A stretch of DNA of 64,000 bases from Seongchinamella unica (GTDB lineage Bacteria; Pseudomonadota; Gammaproteobacteria; Pseudomonadales; Halieaceae). The stretch covers positions 357,335 to 421,334 of the forward strand of contig NZ_SMSE01000001.1 in NCBI RefSeq assembly GCF_004354085.1, written 5' to 3'. Below, piece by piece: positions 16,345-24,495 of this stretch (position 1 is the stretch's first letter; the number at the start of each line of letters is the position of its first letter). Made by a program: the position numbers and the translations under genes. Below the pieces are notes generated by a model that worked only from the letters and a program-made list of their open reading frames with translations, was not told the origin of the DNA and did no database searches.

Positions 16345-16907
16345 CACGTTGGGTTTCGGCTACTTGCGAGCCGGGTTTGAAATGGCTAATGCCACGGTGA
16401 AGGGAGGACGAACGTCCTGTTGTTGAAGACCCATTGAAGATGAGCTGCAGTTTTCACTGTGCGCCTTGCAAGCTCTGAGGGCGCTAGTGCTGTTTTTTGC
16501 CATTTAAGATGGCGAGGGCAACTCCCCCCATCCACGTTACCGCCGTGGCCGCGTTTTGTTCTGCTTTCAATCAATGGCCATCAGTATAGTCAGACCGAAT
16601 TCGCCGTGAACTCAACAATCCGAGCGCAACCCGTTGTCGTTCGGTGCTCCGCCGCCCTCGTCACTACCCCGCTTCGCTCTGCAGTGACGAGGGCTTCGTT
16701 CGTATCAACTGCGACGCCAGGTCTTCGACCTGTCATGGCAGTCGAATAGGCCGCAGTGGTTACAGTGGAACCAGCGGCAAAGCGTCAGGTGGTGCCTTAG
16801 TGACATATCGCGGAAGTCAACGGAGCTGGAAGGCGGAGCAGACGAAAGAGAGAGGCGCCACTTTATCCCAAGTGGCCAGGGCAAGGAGCCGATTCACATC
16901 GGCGACA
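16345..16907. other. 563-bp structured non-coding block; candidate ncRNA or oriT
   Basis: No credible gene lies here. The stretch is rich in perfect inverted repeats: a 12-bp stem at 16654-16665/16683-16694, CAGGTC-TTC-GACCTG at 16718-16732 within an outer ACTGC/GCAGT pair (16708-16712/16738-16742), and GCCACTT/AAGTGGC at 16857-16863/16870-16876. A 17-bp word TGGTNACAGTGGAACCA at 16757-16773 recurs at 21027-21043. Such clusters fit a non-coding RNA or a transfer origin with relaxase-related stems. No experimental or family support is available from sequence alone. Confidence 0.45.
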
Positions 16908-17333
16908 TTAATCTTCGTTGGGCAGCATGATGGTGACAACAGGTTCTCCGGCATCACCGGGACCCACCATCAGTTTCAAGGCAACCTCCTGAGCTTCCAT
17001 CGTGCAACCATCACTGGGTACCCGATACAACGAGAAGCGCAGTCGATCACCAGAATCAGTGGCCGTGCGTATGGCAACAAATGCCATGAATAACACGTCC
17101 CACAAGCGACCGGACTCATCCTGATGCATCTGACTCCGGCTATCTTGTTCAGTCCAGGAGACACAATCACACCATGCCGCATGTGTTAGGGCCACCGGCC
17201 ACTTGAAACCAGCTTCCCGCGCCATATTGGTAACATCGACCAACATACCGTCTTCAATTGCCTGTGCTCGGCTGTAGCATGAGATGACAGGACCAAAGAC
17301 CTCTTCCAATGAAGCGTTCTCTGTATTTTTCAT
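16908..17333 (-). CDS. DUF6573 family ICE protein
   Basis: A 141-residue soluble acidic protein. It opens with a short helix containing FGPVISCYSRAQAIEDGMLVDVTNMAREAGFKWPVALTHAAW, the conserved segment of DUF6573 proteins, and ends in a beta-rich part with KLMVGPGDAGEPVVTIMLPNED. The family is widespread on plasmids and ICEs but has no known role. The start codon is preceded by a hairpin that covers the ribosome-binding site, so its translation may be controlled. Confidence 0.8.
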   Translation of the reverse strand: MKNTENASLEEVFGPVISCYSRAQAIEDGMLVDVTNMAREAGFKWPVALTHAAWCDCVSWTEQDSRSQMHQDESGRLWDVLFMAFVAIRTATDSGDRLRFSLYRVPSDGCTMEAQEVALKLMVGPGDAGEPVVTIMLPNED

Positions 17334-17428
17334 AAAGTTTCTCCCTGAGGATATGATTTAATATTTCAGGGAGTCCCTCCTTCCCAAAGGGAAGAAGCGT
17401 CTCCCCAATGGGTTGAGTAAATGGTGAT
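17334..17428 (-). promoter_or_regulatory. Hairpin leader of DUF6573 with a sequestered ribosome-binding site
   Basis: In the transcript three stems follow each other: a small CCC-ATT-GGG (17404-17412), CTTCCC-TTT-GGGAAG (17380-17394), and CTCCCTGA/TCAGGGAG with an AT-rich 17-base loop (17341-17348/17366-17373). The last arm contains GGGAG, the Shine-Dalgarno sequence, exactly 7 bases before the ATG at 17333. The ribosome-binding site is thus inside a perfect 8-bp stem. Regulation by structure is inferred. Confidence 0.65.
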
Positions 17429-17944
17429 TTAAAGCAGTCCGCGCTCTGCGAACGACAGTGACTCACCGGCTGTGACGATGAAATGATCCAGCACACGTAT
17501 GTCCACCAATGCCAGTGCATCTTTCAGCCGCCGGGTAATCGCCTCATCCGCATGACTGGGTTCGGCGACACCACTGGGGTGATTGTGAAAAAACATCACC
17601 GCGGCGGCATTGAGGGTTAGCGCCTGCTGCACCACCACGCGGGGGTACACTGCTGCACCGTCAATCGTTCCCTGGAACAGCTCAGCCGTCTCGATCACTC
17701 GATGCCGGTTATCCAGGTACATGCAACCAAACACTTCTGCTTTCCGGTCGGCCAACAGCACCCGCAAATAGTCGCGAGTGGCGTTGGGACTGGGCAGCTC
17801 GAGCCCCGGTCGATGCAGGTCCCGCAGAACCGCAAGAGCCAGCTCCATTAGAGACTGCTTTTCAACGTCGTTGAGCGTTGCGATCTTCAGCGTCGCCAAA
17901 CGGTTTTTAGGATTCACCTTTGCAGGCGATGATTTCGAGGCCAT
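17429..17944 (-). CDS. radC: RadC-like JAMM (MPN+) domain protein
   Basis: A 171-residue protein with the JAB/MPN+ metal-binding motif of RadC-like proteins: a Glu in AEVFGCMY, then FFHNHPSGVAEPSHAD with both His residues, Ser and Asp that ligate zinc. The N-terminal helix-hairpin-helix region of chromosomal RadC is absent, as is normal for the short plasmid/ICE version. Members are frequent on mobile elements and may help the incoming single strand, but activity is not proven. The start follows directly on the third stem of a hairpin leader. Confidence 0.88.
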   Translation of the reverse strand: MASKSSPAKVNPKNRLATLKIATLNDVEKQSLMELALAVLRDLHRPGLELPSPNATRDYLRVLLADRKAEVFGCMYLDNRHRVIETAELFQGTIDGAAVYPRVVVQQALTLNAAAVMFFHNHPSGVAEPSHADEAITRRLKDALALVDIRVLDHFIVTAGESLSFAERGLL

Positions 17945-18049
17945 GACTGGTCTCCTTCGATGGTGCGGGGAGACCAGTCCCGCGAGGAAGTGGTTTCCTC
18001 GCGAGATTGAAAGATTGGCAGCATCGGTAGATGCTGCCAGGGATTGTGG
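17945..18049 (-). promoter_or_regulatory. Three tandem perfect hairpins ahead of radC, the last covering its RBS
   Basis: From 5' to 3' in the transcript: GGCAGCATC/GATGCTGCC with a four-base loop (18017-18038), CGCGAGGAA/TTCCTCGCG (17981-18003), and an 11-bp stem GACTGGTCTCC/GGAGACCAGTC (17969-17979 and 17945-17955). The second arm of the last stem contains the GGAG ribosome-binding site and ends at the base next to the ATG. Three perfect stems in 105 bp cannot be chance. It suggests translational control. Confidence 0.75.
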
Positions 18050-18472
18050 TTAGGCGATGGCATCTCTGGCGACAGGCGCCAGAAACGGTTGTCCGTCGAC
18101 TTTGATCCACTGGAATCGCAGCAATCGGGACTTCAGACCAATGCCTGTTGTGCCGGCACGTTCACCTTGTTTAAAGGTGAACGCTTCTGCCTGCAAATCG
18201 CTGAGGTGAAACCCCACCAACACTTTCATGTCGGCTTCGACTGCAGGCATCAGCTGGCGCACCAGATCCTTCGCTTCTTCGCCCGATACCACACAATCAA
18301 AGTGCGTATGCTGGACGTTGTCGGCTGGCCCTCGCAGTGCAGCGATGGTGACACTGAGAAACGGAGATCCGTTCTCGGGTGTCACTTCGCGTACACGGTT
18401 GAGGTAACCAATCCCATGGATATCAAGATCGAAATACTTCGGTTTTTCAGAGGTAGTTTGTCTACTGGTCAT
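18050..18472 (-). CDS. STY4534-type ICE protein, DUF3577
   Basis: A 140-residue soluble protein matching the DUF3577 family (STY4534-type). The conserved core is YFDLDIHGIGYLNRVREV, followed by SVTIAALRGPADNVQHTHFDCVVSGEEA, which is beta-rich and resembles a single-strand DNA-binding (OB-like) fold. The family is a backbone gene of SPI-7/PFGI-1-class ICEs and has been called an ICE replication protein. Here it lies between ParM and RadC. A tandem-hairpin leader precedes it, but its own ribosome-binding site AAGGAG is free. Confidence 0.82.
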   Translation of the reverse strand: MTSRQTTSEKPKYFDLDIHGIGYLNRVREVTPENGSPFLSVTIAALRGPADNVQHTHFDCVVSGEEAKDLVRQLMPAVEADMKVLVGFHLSDLQAEAFTFKQGERAGTTGIGLKSRLLRFQWIKVDGQPFLAPVARDAIA

Positions 18473-18658
18473 AACACATTCTCCTTGAACATAATGAACT
18501 GCCAGGGAACGCGATTCCCTGACGGGAAGGCGCTTCCCGACAGGGTGAGTAAAATCAGGGCAAGCCCTGACAATGGATTGACGGTAACCCGCAGTATCGC
18601 TTCCACAATCCGACGATACTTGTTGCCACTGAGACCGCAGTGACCACGTATAAAGCCT
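18473..18658 (-). promoter_or_regulatory. Tandem hairpin leader ahead of the DUF3577 gene
   Basis: Three short stems follow each other in the transcript: TCAGGGC/GCCCTGA (18555-18570), CGGGAAG/CTTCCCG (18523-18539) and CAGGGAA/TTCCCTG (18503-18521). After them comes AAGGAG and the ATG at 18472. All three sit in 68 bp. They resemble the leaders of radC and DUF6573 in number and spacing although the stem sequences differ. The GGGTGAGTAAA stretch between stems is echoed near 17410. Confidence 0.6.
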
Positions 18659-19753
18659 TTAGAAACCACCCGCTGTGTCATCACAGACATATTGGAGGTA
18701 TTTGAGCATTCCTCGTGCATTCGCAAAAACTGCGTGGTCGGGTATCGTTTGGTTCGGGAACCAGTTGGCTATATCGGTTGCGAGCGCGGCACTGCCACCA
18801 CCCACGAATAGCACCCGATCAAGTTCGACACCCAGTCCTAGTTTGCGCCGGGTCTCGGCGTAGAGCAGCTCCACCAGTTCTCGCTTCGCAGCAGCCACCA
18901 TGGCCGAGATATCATGATCCTTGCCATGCAGGCGTAATCGGGAGCTGTCCACCGCCTTGGCGATACTCTGCTCACCCAGTTCGCTCACATCGAAGGTTTG
19001 CTGAATAAGATCAGCGACCCGGGACTTCACATTCAGCATGCCCCGGTTGAGGGACCCGGACGAGCCGTGAACGATGCCTTGATCTTGCACCACCACAAAG
19101 TCCGTCGTGCGCCCGCCAATATCAACGATAGCGATGGGTGCACTCAATCGATCACCATCCAGTGTTACACCATCGGCCTGCGTTACGATGACATGGTCAT
19201 ACCAGGCAGCAAGCGCTTCGGGAATCACCTCATGAAAGGCAACACTGGCACTCAAAATGGATTTGCCCGGTTTTGCGCTGTTCGGCTTAGGTTCAACCGG
19301 TAGTTTCAGACTCTCGCACTTTCGATCAATATCCCGTTGACGCCGTTGGCCGTCGTGGCGGTAGTACGCAGAGACAGGTAAGCCCGTCACAAGATGAATG
19401 GAACGGCCCGACAAGCCCGCCTGCTGGAAGGCGTGCTGTACAATCACGCGATTGAGGGCAGAACCGGGGTATTCGTCGAACTGTGTCGCCTCACCATCGA
19501 CGGCACCCACCGAGTAAACGGTTCCACCGGTCTCGTACTCAAAAATCCGTTGCTCCTGCTCTCGAATCCAGGTGACACCAGCAGAGCCAATTCGCGCTCT
19601 GGAGGGTGCACTAAACAGCCGCCCATCGGCTAACGCCACCTTGGTATAGGCATACCCGTCATCGAGACCTACCTGAACCACAGACATAGGATCCGAGGTC
19701 AGTTGCGAAGTCTTGTCAGCCTGGGTTGGCTTAGTATCGATGCGTTCTGTCAC
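18659..19753 (-). CDS. parM: Actin-like ParM/StbA-type segregation ATPase
   Basis: A 364-residue protein of the actin-like ATPase superfamily. It shows the phosphate-1 motif VGLDDGYAYTKVAL (Asp and Gly near residues 29-32), the phosphate-2 motif AIVDIGGRTTDFVVV and the adenosine motif VLFVGGGSAAL. ParM polymers push plasmid copies apart. I took the GTG at 19753 as start since AGGA lies 8 bases upstream; an ATG at 19687 is possible. It is the only motor-type partition gene in view: no ParA is adjacent to the ParB farther right. The small basic gene just upstream is a natural candidate for its adaptor. Confidence 0.85.
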   Translation of the reverse strand: MTERIDTKPTQADKTSQLTSDPMSVVQVGLDDGYAYTKVALADGRLFSAPSRARIGSAGVTWIREQEQRIFEYETGGTVYSVGAVDGEATQFDEYPGSALNRVIVQHAFQQAGLSGRSIHLVTGLPVSAYYRHDGQRRQRDIDRKCESLKLPVEPKPNSAKPGKSILSASVAFHEVIPEALAAWYDHVIVTQADGVTLDGDRLSAPIAIVDIGGRTTDFVVVQDQGIVHGSSGSLNRGMLNVKSRVADLIQQTFDVSELGEQSIAKAVDSSRLRLHGKDHDISAMVAAAKRELVELLYAETRRKLGLGVELDRVLFVGGGSAALATDIANWFPNQTIPDHAVFANARGMLKYLQYVCDDTAGGF

Positions 19754-19784
19754 AGTCTATTTCCTCGAAATCAATCCCTGTACG

Positions 19785-20159
19785 CTAATGGCCCATAACG
19801 CTTCGCAGCTGCGCAAACGGCTTTTCACAATGAGCATTGGGGCTACTCTGGGCGTTTTCAGCGCATTGCTGGCCGCCAGACCCGGGTGATGCATCACTTT
19901 TGGAACTACGTACACCACTGCGCGTCGCAGGCATACGCCAATGTAAAAATCGGCGATCGGCACCATCTTGCTGAGGGATCGGCGGTGCTTGCGATTTGAT
20001 AACCTGACACTCTGTATTGAATCCAGTCATCAGCAAGCCTCTTAACCAATCTTTTCGCCGCCGCTGCGGCAATCGCTGTAAACGATTGAGAATCATCGCC
20101 TCCAGGGGAATACGCGTATCGAGAATGATATTCAGGCGCTGTTGAGTCGCGGCTAGCAT
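19785..20159 (-). CDS. Small basic protein upstream of ParM; possible DNA-binding adaptor
   Basis: The start at 20159 gives 124 residues and leaves 5 bp after the TIGR03761 stop; an ATG at 20192 would overlap that gene. I do not recognise the family. The N-terminal half (ILDTRIPLEAMILNRL, then RRRKDWLRGLLMTGF) looks like a short strand plus helices with a basic patch, the form of small ribbon-helix-helix adaptors. The C-terminal half is low-complexity, rich in Ser, Ala and Gln, and probably disordered. Adjacent to ParM by 31 bp in the same direction, so a ParR/StbB-like role is a guess. Confidence 0.55.
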   Translation of the reverse strand: MLAATQQRLNIILDTRIPLEAMILNRLQRLPQRRRKDWLRGLLMTGFNTECQVIKSQAPPIPQQDGADRRFLHWRMPATRSGVRSSKSDASPGSGGQQCAENAQSSPNAHCEKPFAQLRSVMGH

Positions 20160-20164
20160 GGCAG

Positions 20165-20902
20165 CTATCCATCCTGGCAAGCAGGACGACAAGTCGCACT
20201 CGCGCTCTGGAATGTGACGGGGCGTAGCGAAGGTAGTTTCTCACCGTCGAGTATCTCCTGTGGCAAGTCCCCCATACATTCACGCGCTTTCGCTGCTCGC
20301 GCGGTGCCTTGATGTATGTCGCTGCGACTGATCTCCAGATACTGGTAGCTTTGGGGCAGTGCAAATACGCGCCGCAGCCACCGGCCACTCCCACTCACCT
20401 GTTCAGCGATGTCCGTCGGAAAATCCATGCCCAAATGTCGGACTGTCATCCAGGCGCACATCACGCGGTCATAGTCAGCAAGCATCTGCGCCGCCCGAAA
20501 AGCATAAGGATTGGCAAACTGTAGCGAAACTCGCTGGGGTCGACTCGACTGCGCAAAGGCCACGTCGAAGCACTCGACGCTGACCAGCACGGCCTGAAGT
20601 TGTTCCTGCAAGCGATGTAACTGCGAACGCGCATCACCAATACTGGCTTCCACCTTGATCAGCCACCAGTCGGCGAATGGGTCATCCGATCGGATGGCTT
20701 GCCAGAGCACCTTCAACCGCTCTGCAAAACCAACCAGGCCCATAATCGCCGGCTTGCCTTCGCCGCCACGCCTCCCCCGGATCAAGCTTTGTGCCTGATA
20801 GGTCTGGACGTTCAACCAGACCTCGCCACGCAACGCGCCGGGACCCGTTCTATCCGGTTGATCAACAGGCTGTTCGCGAGGGAGGTCGTCATGAGTATTC
20901 AT
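20165..20902 (-). CDS. ICE protein, TIGR03761 family
   Basis: About 245 residues from the ATG at 20902 (an ATG at 20920 is also in frame). It matches the TIGR03761 family of PFGI-1-class ICEs: the opening GALRGEVWLNVQTYQAQSLIRGR, the middle DPFADWWLIKVE and the MLADYDRVMCAWMTVRHLGMDF segment are typical. The function is unknown. It sits downstream of the STY4528-type gene with a 200-bp gap in between, as in the class. No membrane segment and no catalytic motif seen. Confidence 0.87.
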   Translation of the reverse strand: MNTHDDLPREQPVDQPDRTGPGALRGEVWLNVQTYQAQSLIRGRRGGEGKPAIMGLVGFAERLKVLWQAIRSDDPFADWWLIKVEASIGDARSQLHRLQEQLQAVLVSVECFDVAFAQSSRPQRVSLQFANPYAFRAAQMLADYDRVMCAWMTVRHLGMDFPTDIAEQVSGSGRWLRRVFALPQSYQYLEISRSDIHQGTARAAKARECMGDLPQEILDGEKLPSLRPVTFQSASATCRPACQDG

Positions 20903-21102
20903 CAGCGCGGTTCCTATCAATTTTTCACCACGCTATGAACCCACGAATCCCTCCCGCCGACCACGGAGTATCTCGCCAAGTGCCGTGGAGGTTTACGTCC
21001 TGCTATGAGGTATTGGTCCTTCAAACTGGTGACAGTGGAACCACCTCAAGAATGGCGTTCTATCCGCGCTTCAACAACCGGACGGCAGGCAGAGGGGCTG
21101 AA
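20903..21102. other. Gap between TIGR03761 and STY4528-type genes with a repeated word
   Basis: This 200-bp gap holds a CCACGG/CCGTGG inverted pair with a loop of about 16 bases around 20961-20990 and the word TGGTNACAGTGGAACCA at 21027-21043, which also occurs in the structured block at 16757-16773. No gene is credible. A role as protein-binding site or RNA element is possible. Confidence 0.4.
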
Positions 21103-22353
21103 TCAGGAATCATCCTTCGCATTGAATGAGAGACGCAGTTTGGCAATTTGTTCGATGCCATAGGCCCGCGAGCGTTCACGTTCCTCAGCCTTGAGTGCCT
21201 CTTGCTGTGGATCCACAGGAGGCGGAGCTGACTGGGCACGAGACAATCGGCCTTCAGCCACCTTGATGCCGAGATTGGGTATAAATTCACCCTTGTCCGC
21301 GGCCTTGCACAGCGAATGCAGGAAACGCAATTCGTCGTAGACCGGTTTCATCCCTCTTTGCTCTGAGTCCAGCCGACCCTGCAACTCATCCAAGACAGAC
21401 TGACGAGCCTCGGGGGCGATCATGCCAAGGTAACGATCTGCCAGCAGTCTCTGGTTTTCGGACAGCCGGGGCGGATAAATCAGGGGTTTATCAGAAAATG
21501 AGCTTGCTGCCGGTAAAGCACTCTCGTTGCTGTTGGCATTCTGTGTCGGGGTTGTTGTTGTAGTTGTTTTATAATTACTACTACAACCACTACTGTAGTG
21601 TACTTTTTCCTCCGTCTTTGAATTTTGGTCACGGTCACCGGCCCCGCCAGATCTCTGAGGCGACGGCTGTTTAAGTCGGTTAACAGATGCGCCGGTGAAG
21701 GCGAAGTAGCGACTCGAGCCGTCTGTGTTTTTTCCTTTCTCTGCCAGAAACTGCGCCGCACGCAGACGACGCTCCGACCCCGCCTCTCTTTCCGCAAGGT
21801 TTTGTCCGTCCCGAATGGTTTCATCCAGACTGTCTGATATGCCCTGCGCAACGAGACGCACACGTCCGTGGTGATGTTGCTGAGACTGACTGACAAATGC
21901 CATATAGGCATCGTCAAGATGCAGGGCGTCAACCAGCGGCAAGGGCTCGTCGTGCAGAACATAGATGTTGCCGGTAAAGCGGCCAGATTTTTGACGTAGC
22001 CTGGCGTATAAGGTTAGCCAGCGGGTGAGCCGCAATATCGCAATCGCCCGCGATACGGTTGACGTTGAGGAAACGTTAGTCTGGTTAGCAATGGTGTCGT
22101 AATCCGGGAAAGCCGTTCGTCCTCCGGTTTCTCTGGCGTGAGACATAATGACCATCCACACCACTTTGTCTACCGGCTCCAGGATGGGATCCTGAATCAC
22201 CATGGCGGGAACCGCCTGGTGCCAATTGCCCACAAATAGCATAGCGTCGGACGACGCTACCGCACCCTCACCTTTGAATTCCGCAATGGTTGCTTTGATT
22301 AGGGCATCGAGGGCAACTGTTTCCGGTCGCGGTACGGCATCATCATGGGCCAT
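21103..22353 (-). CDS. STY4528-type ICE replication/regulatory protein
   Basis: A 416-residue protein. Residues about 50-150 form a winged helix-turn-helix of the replication-initiator type (VVWMVIMSHARETGGRTAFPDYDTIANQTNVSSTSTVSRAIAILRLTRWLTL). The rest is polar, with a long Thr/Ser/Asn-rich linker (around residues 265-290, where TTTTTTPTQ occurs) and a helical C-terminus. The STY4528 family is described as a pathogenicity-island replication protein. It overlaps DUF2857 by 11 bp. The low-complexity linker is encoded by GTTGTT/GTAGTT repeats at about 21550-21600. Confidence 0.82.
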   Translation of the reverse strand: MAHDDAVPRPETVALDALIKATIAEFKGEGAVASSDAMLFVGNWHQAVPAMVIQDPILEPVDKVVWMVIMSHARETGGRTAFPDYDTIANQTNVSSTSTVSRAIAILRLTRWLTLYARLRQKSGRFTGNIYVLHDEPLPLVDALHLDDAYMAFVSQSQQHHHGRVRLVAQGISDSLDETIRDGQNLAEREAGSERRLRAAQFLAEKGKNTDGSSRYFAFTGASVNRLKQPSPQRSGGAGDRDQNSKTEEKVHYSSGCSSNYKTTTTTTPTQNANSNESALPAASSFSDKPLIYPPRLSENQRLLADRYLGMIAPEARQSVLDELQGRLDSEQRGMKPVYDELRFLHSLCKAADKGEFIPNLGIKVAEGRLSRAQSAPPPVDPQQEALKAEERERSRAYGIEQIAKLRLSFNAKDDS

Positions 22354-22945
22354 GCTCGATAACCTGATTCGCTCCGGCGCCTGCCATAGGCTCGCCGTAT
22401 GCCTCCCACCGTTGCACCAGTGCCCAAATACACCGTAGCGCGATGTCCGTCTCGTGGTAGAGACCGAGATAGTCTACTGCCGCCAGCGGGGCTTCCGCAC
22501 ACGCCTGAACCCGTTCCTGCCAGGCATACCACAGTGTATGGGTATCGGTCTCATCGAGCTCAGGCGGTCTTCCCACAGAGGGCGCGAGCGTCAGCACTCG
22601 ACGCCATCGCGTGTACTCACGTGAACTCATCCCAAACAACTGCTGCATCATATCCAAGGGGGCATCGGCCACTATCAGCGTGCGCTGTAGCTCTTCGGAT
22701 TCCCGCTGATGGCGCAGGTGTGCCAGCATGGGCCAGAACACCTCCCTGTCCAGGTCTATCTTCAGACAATGCACGCGGAGCGCATCGGCTCGATACAGGT
22801 CAGCCAGGTTGATCCCCTGTAAAGCATCCAGCTCCTTGGGACCGAAATTCATGCTTCGCAGGGCCTGCTGGTCACCTTCGGCCAAGCAACGGACCGCGTA
22901 TAGGAGAACGGCAGAGGTGAGATCCGCTTCCTTATTAGATGACAT
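22343..22945 (-). CDS. DUF2857 (STY4526-type) ICE protein
   Basis: A 200-residue, all-helical soluble protein matching DUF2857, with the conserved opening of short helices LTSAVLLYAVRCLAEGDQQALRSMNFGPKELDALQGI and a middle helix-turn-helix-like part FGMSSREYTRWRRVL. The family is a partner of the ICE-type ParB and STY4528-type proteins and may regulate transfer genes, as DUF2857 members act in flagellar-type FlhDC-like control of ICEs. It overlaps both neighbours, so the three are co-translated. Confidence 0.82.
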   Translation of the reverse strand: MSSNKEADLTSAVLLYAVRCLAEGDQQALRSMNFGPKELDALQGINLADLYRADALRVHCLKIDLDREVFWPMLAHLRHQRESEELQRTLIVADAPLDMMQQLFGMSSREYTRWRRVLTLAPSVGRPPELDETDTHTLWYAWQERVQACAEAPLAAVDYLGLYHETDIALRCIWALVQRWEAYGEPMAGAGANQVIEHGP

Positions 22946-24495
22946 CAGCTGTCACCTTCCGCGGTGTCCCACAACGCCAAGCCAGCATCAAAGGCACACC
23001 GTTTTAGCGTACGATAAGTCTCCATCATCTGCAGCAGAAGCCGCCAATCCTCGGGATTGAGCTGCTGCCAAAACTGGCAGCCCATGTGACCAGGGTCTAG
23101 CGTCCAAACATTGCTAAACAACAACTCCGCATCCTGCGATGCCAGTGCCCGGTGCAATATCGAGGACTCGTCAAGGTCATTCAGGAGGACATCCACGGGA
23201 GCCGCGGTAACCTCCGAGCAGGCTGCCAGTTGCCACCACAGTAAGGACACCATTGCGAGCATCTCCTGATCCAGTGTTTCCGTCAGTTCCGCGGGCGGGA
23301 CATCGGTCACTAAAAAACCCATGCCGTGATCTTCAAGTGGTATGACGCGATCGCCCAAGCCATGATGTTCCGCCAAGCGCAAAGCGGTGGCATACAGGTG
23401 GCGGCGCAATGAGGGAATATCCAATGACTTCAGGTCTCGAGTACTCGTTACACTTTCGGCAGAGCCCTCGGTGGTGTTACTCAAGTTGTCCGGTGATTCA
23501 CCTTCTTCAATTACTGGGCCTGCTGGCGCAGTTTGATGGGACGGCGACGTGTAGGCGGTTGTGCTTTTACCCGACGCTTCACTCGAGGCCACTAGCTTGT
23601 TTGGCTCGTCCTTTGGCTGCGCGTCATCGCAGTCTTGTTCGGGAGTGGAGGGATATTCAAATGGGCGGCCTGCCAGGCAGGCTTCAATTTCGAGATGGAT
23701 GATGTGTTCACTCTGCTCTGACTCCACTGCGATCTCATGTTGCAGCGCATGGCGCAGTGGTTGGATATCCCACTCACTGCCATCGTAGCGCCGACACAAT
23801 TCAGCGAATACATCATCAAACAGGCTTTCATCGCCCAGTTGGCGATGTAGCCAGATGTGGCGAGCCGCACGCTCCAAAGCCCGAATCTTTTCTATCTGAG
23901 GGCGACCCAGGCCGGCACTCAATGCGGTTGGCATCACCGGCCACAGTGTCTGAACGGCGTACCCCATTTTAGAGATCATACTGTGACCGAGGCTGAAGCC
24001 TCGCTCCCTGAACAGAGTTTCCAGTTGCCGCTGTGAAAGAGTCTCCACGGACAGTTCCGCTTCGAGCAACGATTTGGCGTCAAACACGGCATGCGCTTTA
24101 TCGATAAAGGGCAGACTGCCGCGCAGTTCATTCTCCCGCAGGTGCGCGAACAACAATGCCGACTCCTGGGACCAGCCTCTGACCACACAATCTATCCAGT
24201 AAAACTGCTCTTCCCCTGTCTCCTCGTACAATTCTTTAAGGATACTCAGCCGGGTATTGCCCCCGGCATGAAGCACATAGTCAGCCGCGCCGGGTTCCTG
24301 CGAGATCACTAGCGGCTGATCCAGACCGCCGGCACGGATAGACGCTTTGATACGGTCATACTCCGGGTTTTGCTGACGGCGGGGATTGCGCCCGTAGTGG
24401 TGAATACGGGTGACCTCGATGCGTGTGGCAACGACATCGTCGGATGTGGACGCAGCGGTCGTGGACGATCGATTATTCTGTGGCATCGACGTCAC
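22945..24495 (-). CDS. parB: ICE-type ParB partition protein (TIGR03764)
   Basis: A 516-residue protein. The N-terminal ParB/Srx-type nuclease-like domain (about residues 20-150) has the family stretches NPRRQQNPEYDRIKASIRAGGLDQPLVI and AGGNTRL, and ALLFAHLRENELRG. A ParB helix-turn-helix follows (about residues 150-230). The second half is long, acidic, and unlike chromosomal ParB, as in TIGR03764 proteins of PFGI-1-class ICEs. A ParA gene normally lies next to it; here the neighbour is a small Cro-like regulator instead. It overlaps this by about 23 bp. Confidence 0.88.
   Translation of the reverse strand: MTSMPQNNRSSTTAASTSDDVVATRIEVTRIHHYGRNPRRQQNPEYDRIKASIRAGGLDQPLVISQEPGAADYVLHAGGNTRLSILKELYEETGEEQFYWIDCVVRGWSQESALLFAHLRENELRGSLPFIDKAHAVFDAKSLLEAELSVETLSQRQLETLFRERGFSLGHSMISKMGYAVQTLWPVMPTALSAGLGRPQIEKIRALERAARHIWLHRQLGDESLFDDVFAELCRRYDGSEWDIQPLRHALQHEIAVESEQSEHIIHLEIEACLAGRPFEYPSTPEQDCDDAQPKDEPNKLVASSEASGKSTTAYTSPSHQTAPAGPVIEEGESPDNLSNTTEGSAESVTSTRDLKSLDIPSLRRHLYATALRLAEHHGLGDRVIPLEDHGMGFLVTDVPPAELTETLDQEMLAMVSLLWWQLAACSEVTAAPVDVLLNDLDESSILHRALASQDAELLFSNVWTLDPGHMGCQFWQQLNPEDWRLLLQMMETYRTLKRCAFDAGLALWDTAEGDS

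Noticed and set aside
17941-18040. Invertible promoter or attC/integron site from the inverted repeats ahead of radC
   Set aside because: No repeats are shared with another site and no core sites of integrons; the repeats are placed relative to the start codon as RNA stems.
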